The position numbers were made by a program, and so were the translations under genes. From an uncultured Prevotella sp. (GTDB taxonomy: Bacteria > Bacteroidota > Bacteroidia > Bacteroidales > Bacteroidaceae), in assembly GCA_934229335.1 (NCBI GenBank), contig CAKQDQ010000029.1, positions 1 through 23,158 on the forward strand: DNA of 23,158 nt, written 5' to 3'. The notes beneath the pieces were generated by a model. It made no database searches. It was not told where the DNA came from and worked only from the letters and a program-made list of their open reading frames with translations. This document shows, one piece after another, positions 1-5,716 of the stretch (within the stretch, counting starts at the first letter, position 1; each line of letters begins with the position of its first letter).

Positions 1-122
1 GTTAATGCCTCATCACTCTGCACGTTGGTTGGTATGTGGCTAAAAATAGCACTTACCAACTGCGCCAATTCTGGCGTTACGCCCAAATTGACTTTTACAT
101 TAATACTAAAATCTGTTTTCAT
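1..122 (-). CDS. Hypothetical element protein, N-terminal fragment
   Basis: The reading frame starts with ATG at 120-122 and runs off the left edge, so only the first 40 residues are visible (beginning MKTDFSINVKVNLGVTPELA). The visible part has alternating hydrophobic residues, as in a beta strand, followed by a probable amphipathic helix. Small proteins of this look are common in Bacteroidetes prophages and mobilizable elements, but I assign no function. It is the third gene of a leftward run, 25 bp after the preceding small membrane protein gene, so co-transcription is likely. Confidence 0.6.
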   Translation of the reverse strand, partial: MKTDFSINVKVNLGVTPELAQLVSAIFSHIPTNVQSDEAL

Positions 123-147
123 CTTTGTATATGATTTGGTGATGTCA

Positions 148-375
148 TTACTCTTTGAGGTACTCCAAAAATTCATCTATCTTTCTGTGCTTTGCGAACC
201 ACACATACAGACGTATATCTATGTACGCGAGTGCAACGGCTGTAAACTTGGAGTAGATTACTAACACCCAAAAGTAAGGGTTATTGCTGTGTGGCAGCCC
301 AATCAGATTGAAAAATGCCACCACCCCAATAGCCATTATCAGCCAATAACGCCAATTCCTCATTACTTTTTTCAT
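148..375 (-). CDS. Small membrane protein of the integrated element
   Basis: This 75-residue protein has two probable membrane helices, at about residues 8-27 and 33-53, a basic N terminus (KKVMRNWR) and a charged C-terminal tail (KHRKIDEFLEYLKE). I recognise no family. Its ATG (373-375) overlaps the TGA of the upstream gene in an ATGA arrangement, which suggests translational coupling. It belongs to the leftward cluster that reads away from the repressor gene. Possible roles in the host envelope or in superinfection exclusion are speculation from its size and location only. Confidence 0.6.
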   Translation of the reverse strand: MKKVMRNWRYWLIMAIGVVAFFNLIGLPHSNNPYFWVLVIYSKFTAVALAYIDIRLYVWFAKHRKIDEFLEYLKE

Positions 376-581
376 AGTGCTATACGTGTAATCGTTAATT
401 GGTTGTTAGTGTAATCGGTAGAGACCCTAAACTTACACTCCAGAATGTTCTGAAACTGATACGCCAACGACTTGCCATTGTCGCACGCCTTAGCATTAGG
501 TAGGGTAAACGTCTTAGTCTCATCTACGTCGATTGACCGCAAATCTGCGCGTGTTAATCGTTCTGTTTTCTCTTCTGCCAT
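372..581 (-). CDS. Small hypothetical protein, first gene of leftward operon
   Basis: This protein has 69 residues, no signal peptide and no membrane segment. The N-terminal half is charged (EEKTERLTRADLRSIDVDE); the C-terminal half looks like a small beta/alpha fold. It is the first gene after the divergent control region, facing the repressor gene at 822. In a temperate element this position usually holds a Cro-like or excision/early gene, but no helix-turn-helix is evident, so I leave it unnamed. The leader from the predicted promoter to the ATG is about 150 nt. It overlaps the next gene by 4 nt. Confidence 0.6.
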   Translation of the reverse strand: MAEEKTERLTRADLRSIDVDETKTFTLPNAKACDNGKSLAYQFQNILECKFRVSTDYTNNQLTITRIAL

Positions 582-626
582 AAAACCATAAAAGTTATTA
601 AAATTACTTACTTAGTTACTTATACC

Positions 627-658
627 TTTGGAGTAAAGAAAAAACCGCCGTATATTTG
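627..658 (+). promoter_or_regulatory. Predicted rightward promoter
   Basis: TTTG (627-630), a 20-base spacer and TATATTTG (651-658) match the Bacteroidetes sigma-ABfr consensus (TTTG, 19-21 bases, TAnnTTTG). It reads toward the repressor gene, with a leader of about 155 nt. Its transcript would overlap the 5' end of the divergent leftward transcript. Confidence 0.45.
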
Positions 659-737
659 CATTTTACTTTGGTATTGTCGGCAAATGTTCGGCCACCTTTT
701 TTGTACTCGAAAAGTTAGTTACTTACTTATTCGGGTG

Positions 738-769
738 CAAAGATAGATATTATATCTAAGATACGCAAT
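738..769 (-). promoter_or_regulatory. Predicted leftward promoter for the early gene cluster
   Basis: On the minus strand, ATTG (766-769), a 20-base spacer and TATCTTTG (738-745) fit the Bacteroidetes promoter pattern. Operator palindrome 1 (744-758) overlaps the -7 box and the spacer. A repressor bound there would block this promoter, as in a lysogeny control region. Confidence 0.5.
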
Positions 770-791
770 ATAAATATAGATATTATATCTA
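744..791. promoter_or_regulatory. Twin 15-bp palindromic operators
   Basis: TAGATATTATATCTA occurs at 744-758 and again, identically, at 777-791, with centres 33 bp apart (about three helical turns). Each is a perfect palindrome around a central T/A. The first covers the leftward -7 box. The second ends in TATCTTTT (790-797), a near match to a rightward -7 box close to the repressor start at 822. This is the expected layout for a repressor controlling both directions. The binding protein is inferred to be the product of the adjacent HTH gene. Confidence 0.6.
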
Positions 792-821
792 TCTTTTAAT
801 AATTTTTAATACTACAGGGCT

Positions 822-1232
822 ATGAACGAAAGAATGTACGTTTTTATACAGAGTTTAGGTATTTCTGTATCTGAATTTGAAAGACTGTGTAATTTGAGCA
901 ATGGCGCGGTTTCTAAAATGGGTGATAATACTCGCACATCCACTTTAGATAAGATATCTAAAGCATATCCATCGCTAAATATAGTGTGGCTTAGAACTGG
1001 GGAGGGCGAAATGATAAAGGGAAGCATCACTCAAACATCGCATGGAGATAATTCTCCGAACATTAATGGTAACGATAACCAAATAGGAGCAACGGCTGCG
1101 ATACAGGCATTAGACAAAGCACTCAATGAGATATCCGCTATGCGCAAGGCTCTGGCAGATGCAATAGAGGCAAATCAGCGAAACACAGAGCGCTTCCTGA
1201 GCATAATAGAGAGTCTAAAGACTAACAAATAA
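822..1232 (+). CDS. HTH repressor (Cro/CI-like) of the integrated element
   Basis: This 136-residue protein has an N-terminal XRE-type helix-turn-helix. The helices span about residues 5-60, with the turn and recognition region at 14-33 (SEFERLCNLSNGAVSKM) and the typical closing motif WLRTGEGEM at 56-64. A Gly/Asn-rich linker (75-90) leads to a C-terminal amphipathic helix (92-134), probably a coiled coil for oligomerisation. There is no LexA/CI-type peptidase domain, so RecA-triggered self-cleavage is unlikely. It is divergent from the leftward small genes and next to two identical palindromes, which fits a lysogeny-type repressor that may control its own promoter. A third operator-like site lies inside its coding sequence at 946-960. 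Confidence 0.8.
   Translation: MNERMYVFIQSLGISVSEFERLCNLSNGAVSKMGDNTRTSTLDKISKAYPSLNIVWLRTGEGEMIKGSITQTSHGDNSPNINGNDNQIGATAAIQALDKALNEISAMRKALADAIEANQRNTERFLSIIESLKTNK
946..960. promoter_or_regulatory. Operator-like palindrome inside the repressor gene
   Basis: TAGATAAGATATCTA keeps both half-sites (TAGATA/TATCTA) of the two upstream operators and differs from them at 2 of 15 positions, in the centre. It lies within the repressor codons for LDKIS, 169 bp (centre to centre) downstream of operator 2. It could be a downstream operator for looping or roadblock control, or a chance match in AT-rich coding DNA. Confidence 0.35.
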
Positions 1233-1240
1233 ATACAAAA

Positions 1241-1280
1241 AAAACGACTTTGAATGCGCACATACATTCAAAGTCGTTTT
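1241..1280. terminator. Bidirectional intrinsic terminator
   Basis: A perfect 16-bp inverted repeat (1241-1256 and 1265-1280; arms AAAACGACTTTGAATG and its complement) surrounds an 8-base loop. A-rich and T-rich ends serve both strands. It sits exactly between the convergent repressor gene (stop at 1232) and integrase gene (stop at 1292), so it can terminate both. Confidence 0.85.
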
Positions 1281-1291
1281 ATCAATCTCCT

Positions 1292-2659
1292 TTACCCCAA
1301 CTGATTAATAACATCCAGCAAAGTAGAGTCCTCAATCTTACGGTAACGTGAAAAAGCTTTCGACCCCTCAACGTGCCCGCTCATCTTACCAATAATATTC
1401 GGATCGCTAACCTTAAAGTAAGCATTACCCACAAAGGTACGTCTCGCCAAATGGCTACTCGCTATCTCATTAATCGGCTTTATCTCGTTCTCCCCTGTCT
1501 TCGGGTTCCTCACTACCACATTACGAGTTATCCCCACCTTTGTAAATATCACCTTTATGGCTTCATTATACTTCTGAGGCGTAATGAATGGAAACAAACG
1601 CCCCTTCTTATCACACCCTTTGTACTTCTCTATCAGTTCCACCGCTTTAGGGTGTAACGGCACACGTGCCTGCAACGTCTGCTCTCCCTCGTCCTTCGTC
1701 TTGTGGGGAGCATAAACCAACACGCCATTAATAATATTGTCCCCCGTTAGCTTTATCAAGTCACCCACACGGCAGCCAACAAAACATTGGAAAACAAATA
1801 TATCCCTCTGCACCTCCAAACTCTTAGACTCAGAGAAATCGAAATCCGCAATAACATTTCTTTCCTCTATGGTAATATAATATGGAGTGCCAAACTTTTC
1901 TGTACCTATCTTTATTCCGTCAAAAGGTCTATTCTTAGTCTTGCTGGTATCATAAAGCCACCCAAAGAAAGCCTTTAGTTTCTTTGTAAGTTTAATCAGC
2001 GTATTATCACCCCTTACCATTAACTTACATTGCCCACTTTTTACTCCGGCAGGATAACTATGTAGTAGTCCCCGAAAAATTACGGGGTATTCCTCCGACA
2101 AACTTTTCTCATTTCTCAGATAGTCCAAAAAACTCTCAATATCGGTACGTGTCACCTTGTCCACATCAAAGACAAAAGCACTATCCTCCGTGGCTCTCCT
2201 GAACCCTTCATAACGTGCCACGTCACGCACAAGCACCCGAACGGCTTTTGCGTGATCATAAGAAAACTCTTTCTTTGTCAAATACTCCTCCGCCAAATCA
2301 TAAAAGGTCTTTTTCCCCTCAACCTCCGGAGCATATTTTTCGGGGTGGTTAAACCTATCCACCACCTCCTTAAACCAAACAGAGTTAATTTGCTCCTTGG
2401 GAGTGTCTGCCACCATGCCCATAATGTGTGCGCAAAGTTCATTCATCCTCTTTAATTGCTCTTCGTGGTACGGAACATTATTCCCCACCTTGCGCCTATT
2501 TACCACAATTTCCCCATTACGAAAATTATCAGGCGTAACAAAGACACCCGACTTTGCACGCACAAAATAATCATTGCCATTTTTTAGACTAATCAGTACC
2601 TCCGCCAAATTAGTATAGGCTTGCACCTTTGCCGATAAACGTTTGTAAATCGTTGCCAT
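1292..2659 (-). CDS. Tyrosine-type site-specific integrase
   Basis: This 455-residue tyrosine recombinase should integrate and excise the element at its attachment site. An N-terminal arm-binding region (about 1-95) precedes a SAM-like core-binding domain (about 115-245) and the C-terminal catalytic domain (about 260-445). Catalytic residues are visible in order: Arg297 in GCRVGDL, Lys320 or Lys322 in HKTK, His403 and Arg406 in HLARR, His429 in MSGH and the nucleophile Tyr439 in SRYRK. The full set makes it probably active. The length is normal for Bacteroidetes phage or ICE integrases. It is transcribed away from the tRNA-Ser gene from a consensus promoter at 2687-2718 and is convergent with the repressor gene, with a shared terminator. 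Phage versus conjugative element cannot be decided from this end alone. Confidence 0.93.
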   Translation of the reverse strand: MATIYKRLSAKVQAYTNLAEVLISLKNGNDYFVRAKSGVFVTPDNFRNGEIVVNRRKVGNNVPYHEEQLKRMNELCAHIMGMVADTPKEQINSVWFKEVVDRFNHPEKYAPEVEGKKTFYDLAEEYLTKKEFSYDHAKAVRVLVRDVARYEGFRRATEDSAFVFDVDKVTRTDIESFLDYLRNEKSLSEEYPVIFRGLLHSYPAGVKSGQCKLMVRGDNTLIKLTKKLKAFFGWLYDTSKTKNRPFDGIKIGTEKFGTPYYITIEERNVIADFDFSESKSLEVQRDIFVFQCFVGCRVGDLIKLTGDNIINGVLVYAPHKTKDEGEQTLQARVPLHPKAVELIEKYKGCDKKGRLFPFITPQKYNEAIKVIFTKVGITRNVVVRNPKTGENEIKPINEIASSHLARRTFVGNAYFKVSDPNIIGKMSGHVEGSKAFSRYRKIEDSTLLDVINQLG

Positions 2660-2686
2660 AATCTATATAAATTTAGTTGTGTGTGG

Positions 2687-2718
2687 CAAAGGTAAAGCTT
2701 TTATTTTATACTGCCAAA
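2687..2718 (-). promoter_or_regulatory. Integrase promoter, full consensus
   Basis: On the minus strand, TTTG (2715-2718), a 20-base spacer and TACCTTTG (2687-2694) match the Bacteroidetes consensus at every defined position. The start point should fall near 2680, about 20 nt before the integrase ATG (2659). Confidence 0.65.
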
Positions 2719-2723
2719 CATCA

Positions 2724-2763
2724 CAGTAGCAATTTTATTCTTTTTGCTACTGTTTTGCTACTG
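2724..2763. repeat. Three copies of a 9-mer, candidate integrase arm sites
   Basis: CAGTAGCAA at 2724-2732 is followed by its complement TTGCTACTG at 2744-2752 and 2755-2763. The two direct copies have an 11-bp period. They lie just upstream of the integrase -33 box, between the gene and the presumed attachment site. This is where arm-type binding sites of tyrosine integrases usually lie, and binding there could also repress the integrase promoter. The function is inferred. Confidence 0.45.
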
Positions 2764-3034
2764 TTTGTTGTAATAAGATAAAACCTAACGCAATAACACG
2801 TTACAGTCAAGTGGTTAACAAGTCTTGATTTTCAGCCATTTACGTTTCTTTACGCTTTAAGCATTTTGCATTTAATTTTATATATTGTGCTCCCACTGGG
2901 CACCCCGAAAAGAGAAAAGTAGAAATGCTTTCCTCTTTTTTTGTAGATTATAGTCAAAATAACTTTTTTGGGGGTCAGCGGAACATCCATTACTCTGAAT
3001 TTCACTTCATCTGTAGGGATACGTGGGGAAACAA
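2764..3034. other. Non-coding junction between element and chromosome
   Basis: I see no convincing gene here. The region is AT-rich, contains an imperfect inverted repeat around 2890-2906 (GTGCTCCCACTGGGCAC), and should contain or border the element boundary next to tRNA-Ser. A 69-codon open frame at 2850-3059 on the minus strand overlaps the tRNA terminator and has no family signature. The attachment core cannot be defined because the other end of the element is outside the window. Confidence 0.4.
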
Positions 3035-3079
3035 GAAAAAAAACGTCCACTTTGTTCATGGTAAAACAAAGCAGACGTT
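3035..3079 (-). terminator. Intrinsic terminator of the tRNA-Ser gene
   Basis: On the minus strand, AACGTCTGCTTTGTT and AACAAAGTGGACGTT (3065-3079 and 3042-3056) form a 13-pair stem with one 2-base internal mismatch and an 8-base loop. An uninterrupted T run follows, read from plus positions 3041 down to 3035. It starts 10 bp beyond the tRNA 3' end. Confidence 0.75.
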
Positions 3080-3088
3080 AAGGAAAGG

Positions 3089-3173
3089 CGGAAGCAGAAG
3101 GATTCGAACCTTCGGAACCTTGCGGTTCGGCACGTTTCGAGCATGCTGGTATAGACCACTCACCCATACTTCC
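3089..3173 (-). tRNA. tRNA-Ser (anticodon CGA)
   Basis: This 85-nt class II tRNA can be folded by eye. The acceptor stem pairs GGAAGTA with TGCTTCC (one G-U pair). The anticodon stem GCATG/CGTGC carries the loop CTCGAAA with anticodon CGA, which reads UCG. There is a long variable arm (about CGAACCGCAAGGTTCCG) and a T arm GAAGG-TTCGAAT-CCTTC. The discriminator base is G. A full CCA is not encoded, since the bases that follow are CCT. Its 3' end faces the integrase 430 bp away, making it the probable integration target. It has its own promoter (3195-3226) and terminator. Confidence 0.93.
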
Positions 3174-3194
3174 TAAAACCATATTTTCGTAATG

Positions 3195-3226
3195 CAAAGT
3201 TACGACAAAAAATGGAGAAGAACAAT
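3195..3226 (-). promoter_or_regulatory. Promoter of tRNA-Ser
   Basis: On the minus strand, ATTG (3223-3226), a 20-base spacer and TAACTTTG (3195-3202) match the Bacteroidetes promoter pattern with one difference in the -33 box. The start would lie near 3188, about 15 nt before the mature tRNA 5' end. Confidence 0.6.
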
Positions 3227-3239
3227 TTTTTTGCCGTAA
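3200..3239. terminator. AT-rich hairpin overlapping the tRNA promoter
   Basis: TTACGACAAAAAA (3200-3212) and TTTTTTGCCGTAA (3227-3239) pair over 13 positions, including one G-U. The loop is 14 bases. It lies 11 bp past the stop of the beta-barrel gene and may end that transcript, although its T tract is within the stem. It also covers the spacer of the tRNA promoter. Confidence 0.4.
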
Positions 3240-3249
3240 AATTTGTTAC

Positions 3250-4086
3250 TTATTTTACATTTACCACTGCTCTCGCCAATATAAACGGCACTGCACCTTT
3301 CTTACACTCATACACTTTGTCGCCACCATGCCTTGTATAAACATCGTCGGTCATTGTTACTCTACAACCTGCGCTAACTATAAAACTTACATACGTTAAA
3401 GGCTTCCACCTGAAGGCTACTTGCGGCGTAAAGAGAGCACGATTGACCATACTGACTGTTCCGTCACTCTCCACCCAATATCGCTGACTGCTCATAGCAT
3501 AACCGCCAGAGAGCCGCACCTTACTGTTAAAGTCGTAATTAAGAGATGCTAAATAGGTTAGAAAATTAAAACTCCAGTGAGTGTCAAAGGTCTTGTTAAA
3601 GAAGTAAATGGGCACACACGGCACACCAGAGGGATTGTGAAGTAATGCTACAATGCCCACTCCTTGTTGCTGTGTTCTCGTCATCTGGTACATATAGGCT
3701 CCCATGATGTGCCCATCAAAATATTCTACACCATGATTGGACGCCTCACCATAAATATTGGCATTGACTATTATAGGACGACCATTGGACATCTTGAAAC
3801 TTTTGCTTCCTTTTGCTGCAAGCCGAAAATAATGTAGATCACTATTGTTATACTCGTATCTGCCCTCTAAGCCTAATTTTTGTTCGTCAGAATAAAGGAA
3901 GTTGTGCGAGGCGTACAGATGCGCATACATATTACCGTCTACTGCGTCGTCCACATTCTTTGTGCCACGATATTCTGCCTCAGCTTCTATCATCGTCTTG
4001 CCCTCTGGAGCAGCAACTATCTGTGCTTTAATGCCTACACCGTGCAGTAGACTGCATAACAAAAGGGGAAATAGTTTCTTTTTCAT
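3250..4086 (-). CDS. Outer-membrane beta-barrel protein (DUF6268-like)
   Basis: This 278-residue protein has a signal peptide (MKKKLFPLLLCSLLHGVGIKA, cut before QIVAAPEG). A series of alternating hydrophobic/aromatic strands ending in basic or polar turns follows, as in an outer-membrane barrel. Examples are the segments around SFNFLTYLASLNYDF and RLSGGYAMSSQRYWV. The C-terminal strand is ARAVVNVK. The pattern and length resemble the DUF6268 family of Bacteroidetes outer-membrane proteins, by recollection rather than a search. No enzymatic motif is visible. A -7 box (TAACTTTG, 4109-4116) lies 22 bp upstream of the ATG. The IS pair is inserted 127 bp upstream of the gene, just beyond this promoter. 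Confidence 0.75.
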   Translation of the reverse strand: MKKKLFPLLLCSLLHGVGIKAQIVAAPEGKTMIEAEAEYRGTKNVDDAVDGNMYAHLYASHNFLYSDEQKLGLEGRYEYNNSDLHYFRLAAKGSKSFKMSNGRPIIVNANIYGEASNHGVEYFDGHIMGAYMYQMTRTQQQGVGIVALLHNPSGVPCVPIYFFNKTFDTHWSFNFLTYLASLNYDFNSKVRLSGGYAMSSQRYWVESDGTVSMVNRALFTPQVAFRWKPLTYVSFIVSAGCRVTMTDDVYTRHGGDKVYECKKGAVPFILARAVVNVK

Positions 4087-4108
4087 TATTTGTTTTTCAT
4101 TTTACTTA

Positions 4109-4116
4109 CAAAGTTA
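4109..4116 (-). promoter_or_regulatory. Probable -7 box of the beta-barrel gene
   Basis: TAACTTTG on the minus strand fits TAnnTTTG and lies 22 bp before the ATG. I see no good -33 box at 19-21 bases, so the promoter may be weak or need an activator. The IS left end lies about 100 bp upstream. Confidence 0.4.
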
Positions 4117-4426
4117 ACATTTTGTCTTCAAATATAATTTGTCATTTTGTCATTTTAACTTTTTTTGTTACGCCACAATAAAAGCGGTAGGTGTTAACAG
4201 TATCATGCATTTAGTAATGTTTAAAAATAACTTGGTACATTCTTGTGTTACTTTCGTGAAGCAACACTTGGTTAAAAGATAGAGTTCTAAACTCCTCTTT
4301 TGCATCACATTTCTTATATAATTCCATTGTCATAACTTTATATTTAGCTTATTGATTATTAACTATTCACATTCTTTATCCTGTTAGAAAAATTGCATCT
4401 TCGCAACTGATTTTCAGGCAGTTATA

Positions 4427-5038
4427 ATGAATACAAAGATTCTAGCAGAAGTCTTTTCTAAAGACGATTTGACATACATTCAACAATTAGACGAACGTCA
4501 GCGTCGGCTATATTGTGCTACAAGAGGTATCAACATTGTCAAACATGGCGTTGCAGCCGTGTGTGCTTCTATGCGTATATCTATAAATACCATCTATAGA
4601 GGTATTCATGAACTCAAAAGCAAAGCAACTCTACCCAAGAAATCCGTCTGTGCTTCAGGAGGCGGTCGAAAGTCCATCTTGGAGGAGCATCCTGAATACC
4701 TGTCTCTGTTTGATGAGATTGTCCAAAACCACATGGCAGGTCTTCCGCAAGACGACTTAGTAAGATGGTTAGACCTTTCGGTAACTCAAATCAAACAAAT
4801 GTTCAAAGAACAAGCCTTTGCTATCTCCAGTTACATTGTTCGTAAGATGATAAAGCTCAGAGGCTTCAAGAAACGCTCTTTCCACAAGACCAAGACATTG
4901 AAGGATGTTGAGAACCGAGATGCTCAATTCAAAATGGTGGAATCCACTTGGACTTCTTGTGTGCGTATAGGAATACCTGTTCTCAGTATCGACACTAAGA
5001 AGAAGGAAATGCTGGGCAACTTCAAACGTTGCCGGTAA
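4427..5038 (+). CDS. ISAzo13-like transposase, N-terminal part (copy 1)
   Basis: These 203 residues hold an N-terminal DNA-binding region with helix-turn-helix character (about 40-65, VAAVCASMRISINTIYRGIHEL), a linker with SGGGRKS, and a second helical region (about 108-150). They then enter the DDE nuclease fold, ending with the first catalytic Asp, Asp189, in LSIDTKKKEMLGNFK. The frame stops at 5036-5038, right after GNFKRCR. Family members normally continue GNFKN without a break, and that continuation is found in the +1 frame from 5025. On its own this product lacks the second Asp and the Glu, so it cannot catalyse transposition. Confidence 0.85.
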   Translation: MNTKILAEVFSKDDLTYIQQLDERQRRLYCATRGINIVKHGVAAVCASMRISINTIYRGIHELKSKATLPKKSVCASGGGRKSILEEHPEYLSLFDEIVQNHMAGLPQDDLVRWLDLSVTQIKQMFKEQAFAISSYIVRKMIKLRGFKKRSFHKTKTLKDVENRDAQFKMVESTWTSCVRIGIPVLSIDTKKKEMLGNFKRCR

Positions 5039-5645
5039 GACCTTCTCACAACATGAACTAACTGCACTTGACCATGACTTTGCTTCTTTTTCTAAAGGAA
5101 CCATCGTTCCGCACGGCATCTATGATGTGGAAAGGAACGTAGGGTATCTTACCCTAAGGAATAGCTATGACTCTGCAGAGTTCGTATGTGACAACATCGC
5201 ACGCATTTGGAAGGACTACCTGCAATGGGAATATCCGAAAGCTACCGCTATCTGCATTTTATGTGATGGAGGAGGCTCTAACTCTGCCTCGCATCATATT
5301 TTCAAGCAGGAACTTATGAAGTTGGCTGCCTCTCTCGGATTAGACATCATTATGGTGCATTACCCTCCATATTGCTCAAAGTACAATCCTATAGAACATA
5401 AGTCGTTTGCACATATAACTAGAGCTTGGAGCGGAGTCCAATTGCGGTCAGCTGAATATGCTTGTAAAAAAACAAATGAGACAACTACCTCCAAAGGCTT
5501 GGTCGTTTATGCCTCCATCAAGTCTAAGAAATATCAAACTCAAAGAACGCTTGACGAATCATATGAATCCGAAAGGCTAAAGCGTATCGTTTTTGACGAG
5601 CAATTGCCTAAGTGGAACTATGTCGTCAGGTGCAAATCTGCTTAG
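5025..5645 (+). CDS. ISAzo13-like transposase, C-terminal part (copy 1)
   Basis: This is the continuation of the transposase in the +1 frame. Homology-like sequence resumes at 5025 (NVAGKTFSQHE). There is no ATG start; the first candidate start codon is GTG at 5127, giving 172 residues. In that numbering Asp47 in LCDGGGSNSASHH and Glu90 in YNPIEHKSF supply the second and third catalytic acids. The HYPPYCSKYNPIEH block is characteristic of the ISAzo13/Rhodopirellula-type DDE transposases. A full-length enzyme needs a +1 (or -2) shift near TTCAAACGT (5021-5029). The break is either a programmed frameshift or an indel in an A run. Confidence 0.8.
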   Translation, partial: NVAGKTFSQHELTALDHDFASFSKGTIVPHGIYDVERNVGYLTLRNSYDSAEFVCDNIARIWKDYLQWEYPKATAICILCDGGGSNSASHHIFKQELMKLAASLGLDIIMVHYPPYCSKYNPIEHKSFAHITRAWSGVQLRSAEYACKKTNETTTSKGLVVYASIKSKKYQTQRTLDESYESERLKRIVFDEQLPKWNYVVRCKSA

Positions 5646-5716
5646 CATTTTTGTACCAAGTTATTGTTTTACCATTACTAATTTAAAATTATTTTATACT
5701 ATTTCATAAACTCTTC

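Larger units (their letters stand above)
4214..5678 (+). mobile_element. ISAzo13-like insertion sequence, copy 1
   Basis: This is a 1465-bp element, apparently identical by eye to the copy at 9783-11247. The terminal inverted repeats are imperfect. The left end (4214-4238) begins GTAATG and ends ATAACTTGGTAC. The complement of the right end (5653-5678) shares both blocks, with a one-base length difference between them. The transposase is split into two frames (4427-5038 and from about 5025 to 5645). The flanking triplets are TTA on the left and TAA on the right, so this copy alone has no direct target duplication. Across the pair, the outer triplets match each other and so do the inner ones. 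As I recall, ISAzo13-family elements start with G and duplicate 3 bp, which fits. Confidence 0.9.

Noticed and set aside
25..264. Open frame of 79 codons on the plus strand at the left edge
   Set aside because: It lies antisense to two better-supported small genes that form a coupled leftward run.
604..729. Direct repeat TTACTTACTTA at 604-614 and 719-729
   Set aside because: It is a short simple-sequence repeat in AT-rich DNA with no clear relation to promoters or operators; left unannotated.
2850..3059. Open frame of 69 codons on the minus strand between integrase and tRNA
   Set aside because: It overlaps the tRNA terminator hairpin, has no promoter of its own, and shows no recognisable family pattern; probably non-coding junction sequence.
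4769..5119. Minus-strand open frame inside the IS (also 10338-10688)
   Set aside because: It is antisense to transposase sequence with clear catalytic motifs and is duplicated only because the IS is.
4213..5679. TA target duplication for the IS, as in IS630 elements
   Set aside because: TA on both sides fits copy 1 only with ends at GTAATG and copy 2 only with ends at AGTAATG, so no single boundary works; 3-bp flanks across the pair are consistent.
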